This document shows positions 1 to 7,710 of a stretch of 64,000 nucleotides of DNA, piece by piece. The notes beneath the pieces are model-generated. The model saw only the letters and a list, made by a program, of their open reading frames with translations. It made no database searches and was not told the origin of the DNA. Both the position numbers and the translations under genes were made by a program. Positions within the stretch are counted from its first letter, which is position 1. Each line of letters begins with the position of its first letter. The stretch comes from Streptomyces sp. NBC_00237 (lineage in GTDB: Bacteria; Actinomycetota; Actinomycetes; Streptomycetales; Streptomycetaceae), in the NCBI RefSeq assembly GCF_026342435.1, contig NZ_JAPEMT010000001.1, positions 2,660,501 to 2,724,500 on the forward strand. The letters run 5' to 3'.

Positions 1-539
1 TGGACGCCGGGGCCTCCACCGGCGGCTTCACGGACGTACTGCTGCGGGCGGGCGTGGGACACGTCGTCGCGGTGGACGTCGGGTACGGGCAGCTGGCGTG
101 GTCGTTGCAGTCCGACGAGCGGGTCACCGTCAAGGACCGTACGAACGTCCGCGAGATGACCCTGGAGATGATCGACGGGGTGCCCGTCGACGTCGTGGTG
201 GGCGATCTGTCCTTCATTCCGCTGGGGCTCGTGCTGCCCGCGCTCGCGCGGTGCGCGGCTCCGGACGCCGATCTGGTGCTGATGGTGAAGCCGCAGTTCG
301 AGGTCGGCAAGGAGCGCCTGGGCAGCGGGGGAGTGGTGCGGAGCCCCGAGCTGCGGGCGGACGCCGTACGGAATGTCGCGCGCCAGGCGTGGGGGCTCGG
401 GCTCGGAGTGCAGGGCGTGACGGCCAGTCCGCTGCCCGGCCCGTCCGGGAACGTCGAGTACTTTCTGTGGCTGAGGGCCGGAGCACCCGAGCTCGACCCC
501 GCGGATGTTGACCGTGCAGTGGCGGAGGGGCCTCGGTGA
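1..539 (+). CDS. tlyA: TlyA-family rRNA 2'-O-methyltransferase, 3' part
   Basis: The reading frame is open from the first base (first full codon at position 3), so the N-terminal S4 domain lies outside the window. What remains is the FtsJ/RrmJ-like methyltransferase fold. DAGASTGGFTD is the SAM-binding glycine loop, VVGDLSFIPL the acidic strand, and VKPQFEVG carries the catalytic lysine. Known members methylate ribose 2'-O positions in 16S and 23S rRNA, and their loss gives capreomycin resistance in mycobacteria. The stop codon overlaps the nadK start by four bases, so the two are probably translationally coupled. The tlyA-nadK-recN order is typical of actinobacteria and supports the call. 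Confidence 0.93.
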   Translation, partial: DAGASTGGFTDVLLRAGVGHVVAVDVGYGQLAWSLQSDERVTVKDRTNVREMTLEMIDGVPVDVVVGDLSFIPLGLVLPALARCAAPDADLVLMVKPQFEVGKERLGSGGVVRSPELRADAVRNVARQAWGLGLGVQGVTASPLPGPSGNVEYFLWLRAGAPELDPADVDRAVAEGPR

Positions 540-1549
540 CCACAACAGGGACGACCGGAACATCAGGTGCGACCGGCACGTCGGGTGCGGCTGGCACGCC
601 AAGTGCGGTCGGCACGGCAGGTGCGCCGGAGTCGGCGCGTGTGCTGGAACCGGCCGCTGAGCGCACCGTGTTCCTGCTCGCGCACACCGGGCGGCCCGCG
701 GCCATCCGCAGCGCCGAACTGGTCGTGGAGGGGCTGCTGAAGAGCGGCCTCGGCGTGCGCCTGCTGGAGTCCGAGGCGGTCGACCTGCCGCTGCCTTCGT
801 CCGTGGAGACGGTCGTCGAGGCGACCCCGGACGTCCTCGACGGGTGCGAACTGCTGATCGTGCTGGGCGGTGACGGCACGCTGCTGCGCGGCGCGGACAT
901 CGCCCGTGCGTCCGGGGTGCCCATGCTGGGCGTCAACCTCGGCCGGGTCGGGTTCCTCGCGGAGGCCGAGCGGGACGACCTGGACAAGGTCGTGGACCGG
1001 GTCGTCACCCGTTCGTACGAGGTCGAGGAGCGGATGACGCTCGACGTCCTGGTGCATGACAACGGTGACGTCATCCACGAGGACTGGGCGCTCAACGAGG
1101 CCGCCGTCCAGAAGGTGTCGCCGGAGCGGATGCTCGAAGTGGTGCTGGAGATCGACGGGCGTCCGGTCACCGGGTTCGGCTGCGACGGCATCGTCTGCGC
1201 GACGCCGACCGGCTCCACCGCGTACGCCTTCTCGGCCGGAGGCCCTGTGGTGTGGCCGGAGGTGGAGGCGCTGTTGATGGTGCCGATCAGTGCGCACGCG
1301 CTCTTCGCGAAGCCGCTGGTGACCTCGCCCGACTCGGTGCTCGCGGTCGAGGTGCAGCCGCACACCCCCAATGGGGTGCTGTGGTGCGACGGGCGGCGGA
1401 CCGTGGAACTTCCGTCGGGAGCGCGGGTGGAGGTGCGCCGGGGGGCCGTGCCCGTACGCCTGGCGCGGTTGCACCAGGCGTCGTTCACGGACCGGTTGGT
1501 GGCCAAGTTCGCGCTGCCCGTGTCGGGGTGGCGGGGCGCACCGCACTGA
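536..1549 (+). CDS. nadK: NAD kinase
   Basis: This cytoplasmic enzyme phosphorylates NAD to NADP using ATP or polyphosphate. The protein has the signature GGDGT motif (LGGDGTLLRGA), the following NLGRVGFLAE segment, and the GSTAYAFSAGGP loop that holds the nicotinamide ribose. The GTG start at 536 overlaps the tlyA stop. The first 35 or so residues are a Thr/Gly/Ser/Ala-rich repeat with no place in the NAD kinase fold; the family core begins near ERTVFLLAHTGRP. An internal GTG at 641 would give a protein of usual length, so the annotated start may be too early. The stop codon lies inside a 23-base tandem repeat. Confidence 0.95.
   Translation: MTTTGTTGTSGATGTSGAAGTPSAVGTAGAPESARVLEPAAERTVFLLAHTGRPAAIRSAELVVEGLLKSGLGVRLLESEAVDLPLPSSVETVVEATPDVLDGCELLIVLGGDGTLLRGADIARASGVPMLGVNLGRVGFLAEAERDDLDKVVDRVVTRSYEVEERMTLDVLVHDNGDVIHEDWALNEAAVQKVSPERMLEVVLEIDGRPVTGFGCDGIVCATPTGSTAYAFSAGGPVVWPEVEALLMVPISAHALFAKPLVTSPDSVLAVEVQPHTPNGVLWCDGRRTVELPSGARVEVRRGAVPVRLARLHQASFTDRLVAKFALPVSGWRGAPH
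545..629 (+). repeat. 18-bp in-frame tandem repeat at the nadK 5' end
   Basis: Three clear 18-base units (563-580, 581-598, 599-616), with degenerate copies before and after, encode imperfect S-G-A-x-G-T hexapeptides in the nadK frame. They separate the tlyA-coupled start at 536 from the conserved kinase core. The period is a multiple of three, so copy-number change would keep the frame. If translation really begins at GTG 641, the repeat is a non-coding spacer. Confidence 0.75.
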
Positions 1550-1638
1550 CACCCTTCCGTGCGCTGCCCTGACACCCTTCGGTGCGCTGCCCTGACACCC
1601 TTCGGTGCACCGCCCTGACACCCTTCGGTGCACCGTGC
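1547..1638 (+). repeat. four 23-bp tandem repeats spanning the nadK stop
   Basis: Four units start at 1547, 1570, 1593 and 1616. Each begins with TGA followed by CACCCTT, and they differ at only a few positions. The first TGA is the nadK stop codon. Because 23 is not a multiple of three, the four TGAs cover all three reading frames. No clear hairpin or T-run was seen, so this does not look like a classical terminator. Confidence 0.85.
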
Positions 1639-1700
1639 AGTGCACCTTCTTCGAGGATTCCTGCGCCGTCCCGCCGACCACGGTGGTCGCGCGGCGGCGC

Positions 1701-1850
1701 ACGGCGCACCCGTCGGGGGCGCGCGCCCACCGTGCGCATCAGTGCGAGTGCGGGTTCCCTGTGCTGCCGGGCGGCGGCCGTGCCCGTCGTGGACGCCACC
1801 ACGAAAGTCGACATGGAGAGGGAACCGATCAACAGGACGACCGCCATGTC
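1701..1850 (-). pseudogene. remnant of an FtsX/MacB-type ABC permease
   Basis: On the minus strand about 50 codons read like the last extracytoplasmic/TM junction of FtsX-like permeases. There is a hydrophobic stretch (VVLLIGSLSMSTFVVAST), then an arginine-rich turn with REPALALMRTVGARPRRVRR, which resembles the common REL-ALLRAIGAT-RQVRR signature. It has no start codon of its own in context, is far too short for a permease, and runs into the nadK 3' repeat. I read it as a decayed end of a gene once located between nadK and recN. Similarity is judged by eye only. The rest of the 1550-2014 gap shows no other gene. Confidence 0.5.
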
Positions 1851-2014
1851 ACCCACTGCGGCGGAATCAGGGCGTGCGGGCGGGGCAGGCGCGCCCCATG
1901 ACACGAGCCGCAGAGATCAAGGTGGGGATTTCCCCGGGTTCCGTACAGCTTGGGAGGAGGGCGGCGGACGGGGGCCGTCGCACGGGGGGCTCGGGACCTC
2001 GTAAGGTCGTGTCC

Positions 2015-3748
2015 GTGTTGGAGGAGATGCGGATACGGTCGCTCGGAGTCATCGACGACGCTGTCGTCGAGCTGTCACCCGGTTTCACGGCGGTGACCGG
2101 CGAGACCGGAGCGGGCAAGACCATGGTCGTCACCAGTCTCGGGCTGCTGCTCGGAGGCCGGGCCGACCCTGCCCTGGTGCGGCTCGGGGCCAAGGCGGCG
2201 GTGGTGGAGGGGCGGCTCACGGTGCGCCCCGGCGACCCCGCCGCGCTGCGTGCCGAAGAGGCCGGGGCGGAGATCGAGGACGGGGCGCTGATCGTCAGCA
2301 GGACGGTTTCCGCGGAGGGGCGTTCGCGCGCCCACCTCGGCGGGCGTTCGGTGCCGGTGGGCGTCCTCGCGGAGCTCGCCGACGACCTGGTGGCCGTGCA
2401 CGGGCAGACCGACCAGCAGGGGCTGCTGCGGCCGTCCCGGCAGCGGCAGGCCCTCGACCGGTACGCGGGCGACGCCGTCTCCGTGCCGCACGCCAAGTAC
2501 GTGACCGCGTACCGCCGTCTCAAGGCCGTCTCCCTGGAGCTCGACGAGATCACCACGCGGGCGCGCGAACGCGCCCAGGAGGCCGATCTGCTGCGTTTCG
2601 GTCTGGAGGAGATCGCCGCCGTCGAACCCCTCGCGGGGGAGGACGCCGAACTCGCCGCCGAGGCGGAGCGGCTCGGCCACGCGGAGGCGCTCGCCTCCGC
2701 CGCCGCCGTCGCGCACGCCGCGCTGGCGGGCAACCCGGAGGACCCCGAGGGCGTCGACGCGAGCACCCTCGTCGCGGGCGCCCAGCGGGCCGTGGACGCC
2801 GTACGGTCGCACGACGCGACGCTGGCCGCCCTCGCCGAGCGGATCGGCGAGATCGGCATCCTGCTCGGCGACGTGGCGGGCGAACTCGCCGGGTACGCCG
2901 ACAACCTGGACGCCGACCCGCTGCGGCTGGCCGCCGTCGAGGAGCGCAGGGCGGCGCTGACGCAGCTCACGCGCAAGTACGGGACGGACATCGACGCGGT
3001 GCTCGCCTGGGCGCAGGACGGCGCGGAGCGGCTCACCGAGCTGGACGGCGACGACGACCGGATCGGCGAGCTGACGGGCGAGCGCGACATCCTGCGCGGC
3101 GAGCTGTCGCTGCTGGCGCAGGCGTTGACCGACGCCCGTACGGAGGCCGCGGCGCGGTTCGCCGACGCGGTGACCGAGGAACTGGCGTCCCTCGCGATGC
3201 CGCACGCCCGGGTGTCCATCGACATCCGGCAGACCGAGGACCCCGTCAACGGCATCGAGGTCGGCGGCCGTGCGGTCCAGTACGGCTCCTCGGGCGCGGA
3301 CGAGGTCGAGCTGCTGCTCGCCCCGCACCCCGGCGCGCACCCGAGGCCCATCGGCAAGGGCGCGTCCGGCGGTGAGCTGTCGCGCGTGATGCTCGCGGTG
3401 GAGGTCGTCTTCGCCGGGTCGGACCCCGTTCCGACGTACCTCTTCGACGAGGTCGACGCCGGAGTCGGCGGCAAGGCGGCCGTCGAGGTCGGGCGGCGGC
3501 TCGCGAAGCTGGCGAAGTCGGCACAGGTGGTGGTGGTGACGCACCTGCCGCAGGTGGCGGCGTTCGCGGACCGGCAGCTGCTGGTGGAGAAGACGAACGA
3601 CGGATCGGTCACCAGGAGTGGTGTCACCGTCCTGGAGGGCGAGGACCGGGTGCGGGAGCTGTCGCGGATGCTCGCGGGCCAGGAGGACTCCGAGACGGCG
3701 CGGGCGCACGCGGAAGAGCTGCTGGCGACGGCGAGGGCGGACGCGTAG
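2015..3748 (+). CDS. recN: DNA repair ATPase RecN
   Basis: RecN is an SMC-like ATPase acting early in double-strand break repair. The N-terminal Walker A reads TGETGAGKTMVV, the C-terminal signature KGASGGELSRVMLA is followed by Walker B YLFDEVDAGVGGKAA, and the middle is a long coiled coil rich in A, E and R. I chose GTG 2015 (about 577 residues, normal for RecN) because a purine-rich GTAAGG lies 8 bases upstream; GTG 2009, TTG 2018 or ATG 2027 are alternatives. A much longer open frame reaches back to 1628, but that part has no RecN similarity. The stop directly abuts the next GTG. Confidence 0.93.
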   Translation: MLEEMRIRSLGVIDDAVVELSPGFTAVTGETGAGKTMVVTSLGLLLGGRADPALVRLGAKAAVVEGRLTVRPGDPAALRAEEAGAEIEDGALIVSRTVSAEGRSRAHLGGRSVPVGVLAELADDLVAVHGQTDQQGLLRPSRQRQALDRYAGDAVSVPHAKYVTAYRRLKAVSLELDEITTRARERAQEADLLRFGLEEIAAVEPLAGEDAELAAEAERLGHAEALASAAAVAHAALAGNPEDPEGVDASTLVAGAQRAVDAVRSHDATLAALAERIGEIGILLGDVAGELAGYADNLDADPLRLAAVEERRAALTQLTRKYGTDIDAVLAWAQDGAERLTELDGDDDRIGELTGERDILRGELSLLAQALTDARTEAAARFADAVTEELASLAMPHARVSIDIRQTEDPVNGIEVGGRAVQYGSSGADEVELLLAPHPGAHPRPIGKGASGGELSRVMLAVEVVFAGSDPVPTYLFDEVDAGVGGKAAVEVGRRLAKLAKSAQVVVVTHLPQVAAFADRQLLVEKTNDGSVTRSGVTVLEGEDRVRELSRMLAGQEDSETARAHAEELLATARADA

Positions 3749-4528
3749 GTGAAGCGGGGCACGGGCGGGCGCGCGGCGGGTGTGCTGGGCGCCGTGGGGG
3801 CGGCTCTGGCCGTACGGAGCGGGTTGCGGCGGTGGCCGCCGGGCGAGGCCGCCCTGTGGGAGCGGAAGAACTTCGAGGGCGCGGTCGTCGACCTGTACGC
3901 CGGGCCCGCCACCGCACTGGGCGTCGCGGCCTCCGTCGCCGCGTCCCCTGCGGTGCCCGCACGGGCGAAGGCCGCCACCGTGCTCGCGGTGCTCGTCGCC
4001 GGGGGCTGCGGGGCGTACGACGACATGGTCGGCAAGGACGACCCCCGGCGTGGCTTCGGGGCGCATCTCGGGGCGCTGCGTCAGGGCGAGGTCACCAGCG
4101 GTGCCGTCAAGCTGCTGGGCATCGGCGCGGCAGGACTGGCGGCGGGGGCACTCCTCACAGAGGGCGTCGTCGACAGGGTGCTCGCGGCAGTGGTCGTCGC
4201 GGGCACCGCACACGTCGTGAATCTGGTGGACGTGCGTCCGGGGCGGGCCGTCGGGACAGTGCTCGCGCTGGGCGCTCCCGGGCTCCTCAGGAAGGGTGCG
4301 GCGGGAGCACTCGCCGCAGCACCCGTGGGGGCCGCCGCGACAGTGCTGGAGGACGACCTCAAGAGGCGCACGATGATCGGCGACACGGGGGCGCACGCGC
4401 TCGGCGCCGGAATCGGTGCGGCGATCGTGGCCGGGAACGGCCGCACCGGGCTCGCCCTGCACGCCGCCGCCCTGGTCGCGGCGGCGGCCTGCGGCGACCG
4501 GGTCAGCCGTGCGGCGGGTGCGTCCTGA
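3749..4528 (+). CDS. MraY/WecA-like membrane protein
   Basis: This is a 259-residue hydrophobic protein that begins at the base after the recN stop. It keeps short motifs of the polyprenyl-phosphate N-acetylhexosamine-1-phosphate transferase superfamily: a YDDMVGKDDPRRGFG acidic segment, HVVNLVDVRPGRAVG (compare NLxDxxPGRA in MraY/WecA) and IGDTGAHALG. It is shorter than catalytic members, with fewer membrane spans, so activity is uncertain. Its position before a GT4 glycosyltransferase suggests a joint role with an isoprenoid-linked or other envelope glycan. That functional link is inference. Confidence 0.65.
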   Translation: MKRGTGGRAAGVLGAVGAALAVRSGLRRWPPGEAALWERKNFEGAVVDLYAGPATALGVAASVAASPAVPARAKAATVLAVLVAGGCGAYDDMVGKDDPRRGFGAHLGALRQGEVTSGAVKLLGIGAAGLAAGALLTEGVVDRVLAAVVVAGTAHVVNLVDVRPGRAVGTVLALGAPGLLRKGAAGALAAAPVGAAATVLEDDLKRRTMIGDTGAHALGAGIGAAIVAGNGRTGLALHAAALVAAAACGDRVSRAAGAS

Positions 4529-4671
4529 TCGGGCGATCACTCGTGTGGGTGGTGCCGGGCACGAAGTGAAAGGGCCGGGGCGCTTGTGGTGCCCCAACAG
4601 CCCTGCGGGCTGGCATCCTTGGCGCGGTACGGCCCCAGCACGAGGACCCCACTTCAGGAGCACCCACCACC

Positions 4672-5829
4672 GTGAGCAGCACCTCGCCACCGCCGTACGG
4701 ACAGTCGCAGCTGAGCGCCGTCCAGGTGCTCGGCGGCGGCAGTGCGGGCAGCAGCGCGCACGTCAGGTCGTTGACCGCAGGGCTCGTCGCACGGGGCGTA
4801 CGGGTCACCGTGTGCGCCCCCGCCGAGCTGGAGAGCGCGTACGACTTCGCGGAGGTGGGCGCCGACGTGGTGACCGTTCCCCGGCGCAGCGACCCGGTGT
4901 CGGTGGCGGCGCTGCGGGCCGCCTGTACCGGTGCGGACATTGTCCACGCGCACGGCCTGCACGCGGCCGTACGGACCGCGTTCGCCCTCGGCGGGCGGGC
5001 ACCCCGGGGCGGGGCGCAGGGCCCGCGCGCCGGACACGGCGGCGGCCGGGTCCCGCTCGTCGTCACCTGGCACACCCGGGCCCACGCGGAGGGCCCCCGC
5101 AGTCACGTCGTACGGCTCATGGAGCGCAGTGCCGCACGGGCCGCGGCCGTCGTCCTGGGCACCTCGTCCGACCTCGTCGACCGGGCCCGCAGCCGGGGCG
5201 CCAGGGACGCCCGCCTCACCCCCGTCACGGTGCCCGCGCCCCGCCCGCCGGACGACTTCCGGGAGAGCAAGGCGCGGGCCGACCTGGGTGCGGTGGAGCG
5301 GCCGTTACTGATGGCCGTCGGCAGTCTGGTGCCGTACCGGGGCTACGACGTCCTCCTGGACGCCTCCCGCGCCTGGCGGGACCTCGACCCCGCCCCCCTG
5401 GTCACCATCGCCGGAGAGGGCCGCGAGAGGGCCGCGCTCCAGCGCCGCATCGAGTCGGAGGACCTTCCGGTGCGCCTGCTCGGCCGCCGCGACGACATCG
5501 CCGAACTCCTCGCCGCCGCCGACGTCGCCGTGCTGCCCAGCCGCTGGGAGGCCCGCTCGGTGCTCGCCCAGGAGGCGCTGCGCGCCGGGGTGCCGCTGGT
5601 GGCCACCCGGGTGGGCGGCATCCCCGAACTGGTCGGCGAGGCCGCCGAGTTCGTACCGTACGGGGATCCGCAGGCGCTCGCGCACACCGTGCTCGGGCTG
5701 CTCGCCGACCCGGACCGGCGTGCGGTGCTCGCCGAGGAGGGCAGGCGGCAGGCGGCCACCTGGCCGACGGAGGACGAGACGGTGGCGCAGGTGCTCAGCG
5801 TCTACGACGAGCTGACGGGGCAGAGCTGA
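4672..5829 (+). CDS. GT4-family glycosyltransferase
   Basis: This is a GT-B fold enzyme of 385 residues. The N-terminal domain has the VLGGGSAGSSAHVRSL glycine loop and DIVHAHGLHA. The C-terminal domain has a KPYRG-like segment (VPYRGYDVLL), TIAGEGRERAAL, and the retaining-GT4 E-x7-E region within SRWEARSVLAQEALRAG. The sugar donor and acceptor are not readable. The gap from the previous gene is 143 bases with no evident terminator, so the two may be co-transcribed. The GTG start at 4672 lies about 15 bases after CAGGAG. The stop codon lies within a 14-base tandem repeat. Confidence 0.85.
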   Translation: MSSTSPPPYGQSQLSAVQVLGGGSAGSSAHVRSLTAGLVARGVRVTVCAPAELESAYDFAEVGADVVTVPRRSDPVSVAALRAACTGADIVHAHGLHAAVRTAFALGGRAPRGGAQGPRAGHGGGRVPLVVTWHTRAHAEGPRSHVVRLMERSAARAAAVVLGTSSDLVDRARSRGARDARLTPVTVPAPRPPDDFRESKARADLGAVERPLLMAVGSLVPYRGYDVLLDASRAWRDLDPAPLVTIAGEGRERAALQRRIESEDLPVRLLGRRDDIAELLAAADVAVLPSRWEARSVLAQEALRAGVPLVATRVGGIPELVGEAAEFVPYGDPQALAHTVLGLLADPDRRAVLAEEGRRQAATWPTEDETVAQVLSVYDELTGQS

Positions 5830-5878
5830 TGGGCCAGAGCTGACGGGCCAGGGCTGACGGGCCAGAACTGACCCGTCC
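5809..5878 (+). repeat. five 14-bp tandem repeats spanning the GT4 stop
   Basis: Five units start at 5809, 5823, 5837, 5851 and 5865 with the consensus GAGCTGACGGGCCA. Each holds a TGA, and the second one (5827) is the gene's stop. Since the period is not a multiple of three, TGAs occur in every frame. The array ends four bases before the convergent PucR-type gene. Confidence 0.85.
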
Positions 5879-5881
5879 GGG

Positions 5882-7510
5882 TCAGGAGGTGTGCCGCCGG
5901 GCCCGCAGCGCCAGGCTCAGTGCCAGCACCGTCTGCGGGTCGTCCAGGTCGGTGCCCAGGAGCTCCGAGATGCGGGCGAGGCGGTTGTAGAGCGTCTGCC
6001 GGTTGAGGTGCAGTTCGCGGGCGGTCTCCGCCTTGCGGCCCGCGTGCGCCAGGTACGTCTCCAGGGTGGGCAGCAGCGGCGGGCGCGACGTCCTGTCGTG
6101 GTCGCGCAGCGGGCCGATCGCCCGGTCCACGAACGCCGCCAGGTCAGGATGGTCGCGCAGCCGCCACAGCAGGAGGTCGATGTCGAGACGGCGGGCGTCG
6201 TACCAGGGCTGGTCGTGCAGGCCCTGGGCCGCCGTCGCCGTCTCCGCCGCGTGCCGCAGTCCGGCAGAGGCCGCGGCCCAGCCGCCCGCGACGCCGACCA
6301 CCACCACAGGAGGGTGCGCGCCCGCCCTGCCGAGCCCGGCGCGCTCGACGCCCGCCCGCAGTGCGGCGGCGACCCGGTCGGCCACGGCAGTGCGTTCCGA
6401 TTCCGTACGGAGTCCCAGGAGCAGCGGCACCCGCCCCTCCACGGGACGCACACCGAGGAGGACCGGTACGCCCACCGACGCCAGCTCCTCCAGTACGGCC
6501 CGCGCGAGGACCGCCCAGTTCCCCGACGGCGACAGTTCGGCGGCCAGCCGCATCACCACCGGCAGCAGCGGTCCTTCGCCCGGCTTGAAGCCCAGCACGC
6601 GGGCCTGCCCGGGCGCCTCATCCGCCGAGATGCGGCCCTGCGCGAGGTCGGTGAGGAAGTCGCCGCGACCGCGCGCCGCCAGCTCCTCCTCCTGGCGCGC
6701 CTGCATCAGTACGACGGCGAGGATGTCCGCGGCCCGCTCGGCCGCCATCCGGTGCACCGGCAGCAGCGGACGGGCCACGCCCAGCAGCACCAGGCGGGCC
6801 CGCACCGAGCCCGCCCCGTGTCCGCCCCCTGGCACGTCCACCAGCACCCCGTTCGCGGGAGGCCCCGACTCGCGGGCCTCCCGCTGCCCGCGCAGTCCCT
6901 CCCACACCTGGAGCGGGTCCGCGCCGGAGTCCCCGGCCGACGGCCCGGCGGCGTACAGCAACTGCCCGTCGGCGGTCTCCAGGAAGACGGGGTTGGCGGT
7001 GAAGTCCGCGAGGATGCCCAGCACCTGCGGCACCCCGCCACCGCCGAGCAGCGCCTCCGTGCAGCGCCTGTGCACCTCTTCGGCCTGGCGCAGCAGGGTG
7101 TAGTGCCCGTTGACGATCTCCGTGTGCACCTCTTCGGTGACGGACACGAACGGCACCTCGCGGTGCAGCTGCACCAGCGGAAGTCCGGCCGCCCGCGCGG
7201 TCTCCACGAGGGTGGACGGCAGTCGGCTGAAGCGCGGCCCCAGCTCCACGACGAGCGCCGCGATGCCCCGGTCGGCCAGCCTGCGCACGAAGGCGCGCTG
7301 TTCCGCCGGGCGGGTGCCGAGACCGAGCCCGGTGGTCAGCAGCAGTTCGCCGCCCTTGAGCAGGGAGGCGATGTTGGGGACCTCCCCGGCGTGCACCCAG
7401 CGCACGGTCCTGTTGAGCCGGTCGGCGCCCGCCACGACCTCCGGGAGTCCGCTGCGGAGTCCCGGCAGTTCAAGCGCCCTTTGCACGGTGATTCCGCCCT
7501 GCGTGTCCAT
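5882..7510 (-). CDS. PucR-family transcriptional regulator
   Basis: This is a 542-residue regulator. Residues about 8-130 form the PucR N-terminal domain (VQRALELPGLRSGLPEVVAG, GGELLLTTGLGL). A central GGDEF-like/CdaR region follows. The C-terminal helix-turn-helix (LETYLAHAGRKAETARELHL NRQTLYNRLARISELLG) is the PucR_2 type. Family members control purine, amino-acid or polyamine catabolism. The gene is divergent from an APC permease with a perfect 17-base palindrome between them, so the permease is a probable target. The ATG start at 7510 gives the N-terminal domain its usual position. Confidence 0.9.
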   Translation of the reverse strand: MDTQGGITVQRALELPGLRSGLPEVVAGADRLNRTVRWVHAGEVPNIASLLKGGELLLTTGLGLGTRPAEQRAFVRRLADRGIAALVVELGPRFSRLPSTLVETARAAGLPLVQLHREVPFVSVTEEVHTEIVNGHYTLLRQAEEVHRRCTEALLGGGGVPQVLGILADFTANPVFLETADGQLLYAAGPSAGDSGADPLQVWEGLRGQREARESGPPANGVLVDVPGGGHGAGSVRARLVLLGVARPLLPVHRMAAERAADILAVVLMQARQEEELAARGRGDFLTDLAQGRISADEAPGQARVLGFKPGEGPLLPVVMRLAAELSPSGNWAVLARAVLEELASVGVPVLLGVRPVEGRVPLLLGLRTESERTAVADRVAAALRAGVERAGLGRAGAHPPVVVVGVAGGWAAASAGLRHAAETATAAQGLHDQPWYDARRLDIDLLLWRLRDHPDLAAFVDRAIGPLRDHDRTSRPPLLPTLETYLAHAGRKAETARELHLNRQTLYNRLARISELLGTDLDDPQTVLALSLALRARRHTS

Positions 7511-7533
7511 GGATCGGGACGGTACCCGGGCGG

Positions 7534-7550
7534 ATGTTCCAGGAACATCA
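7534..7550. promoter_or_regulatory. palindrome between pucR-like gene and permease
   Basis: GATGTTCC-A-GGAACATC is a perfect 8+1+8 inverted repeat, 24 bases upstream of the PucR-type start and about 160 bases upstream of the permease start. It is a good candidate operator for the divergent pair, most simply the site of the PucR-type protein. The assignment rests on position only. Confidence 0.55.
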
Positions 7551-7710
7551 CCCGCCGGTCACAGGGCGGGTTCCCGGGCTCCTCGCCCCGACAACTCGTC
7601 GCGTGAAAGGGCCATTTGAGCGACCCGGTGTCCGTTGTGGCGTACGTCACTCGCGTGGAGACTGCTCCACCGCCCCTCCCACGCCCCTTCACCCGAAGAG
7701 AGAGCGACCC

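Noticed and set aside
1867..4690. Long minus-strand frames opposite recN
   Set aside because: They have Arg/Ala/Ser-rich low-complexity translations without motifs, while recN on the plus strand has clear Walker and signature motifs.
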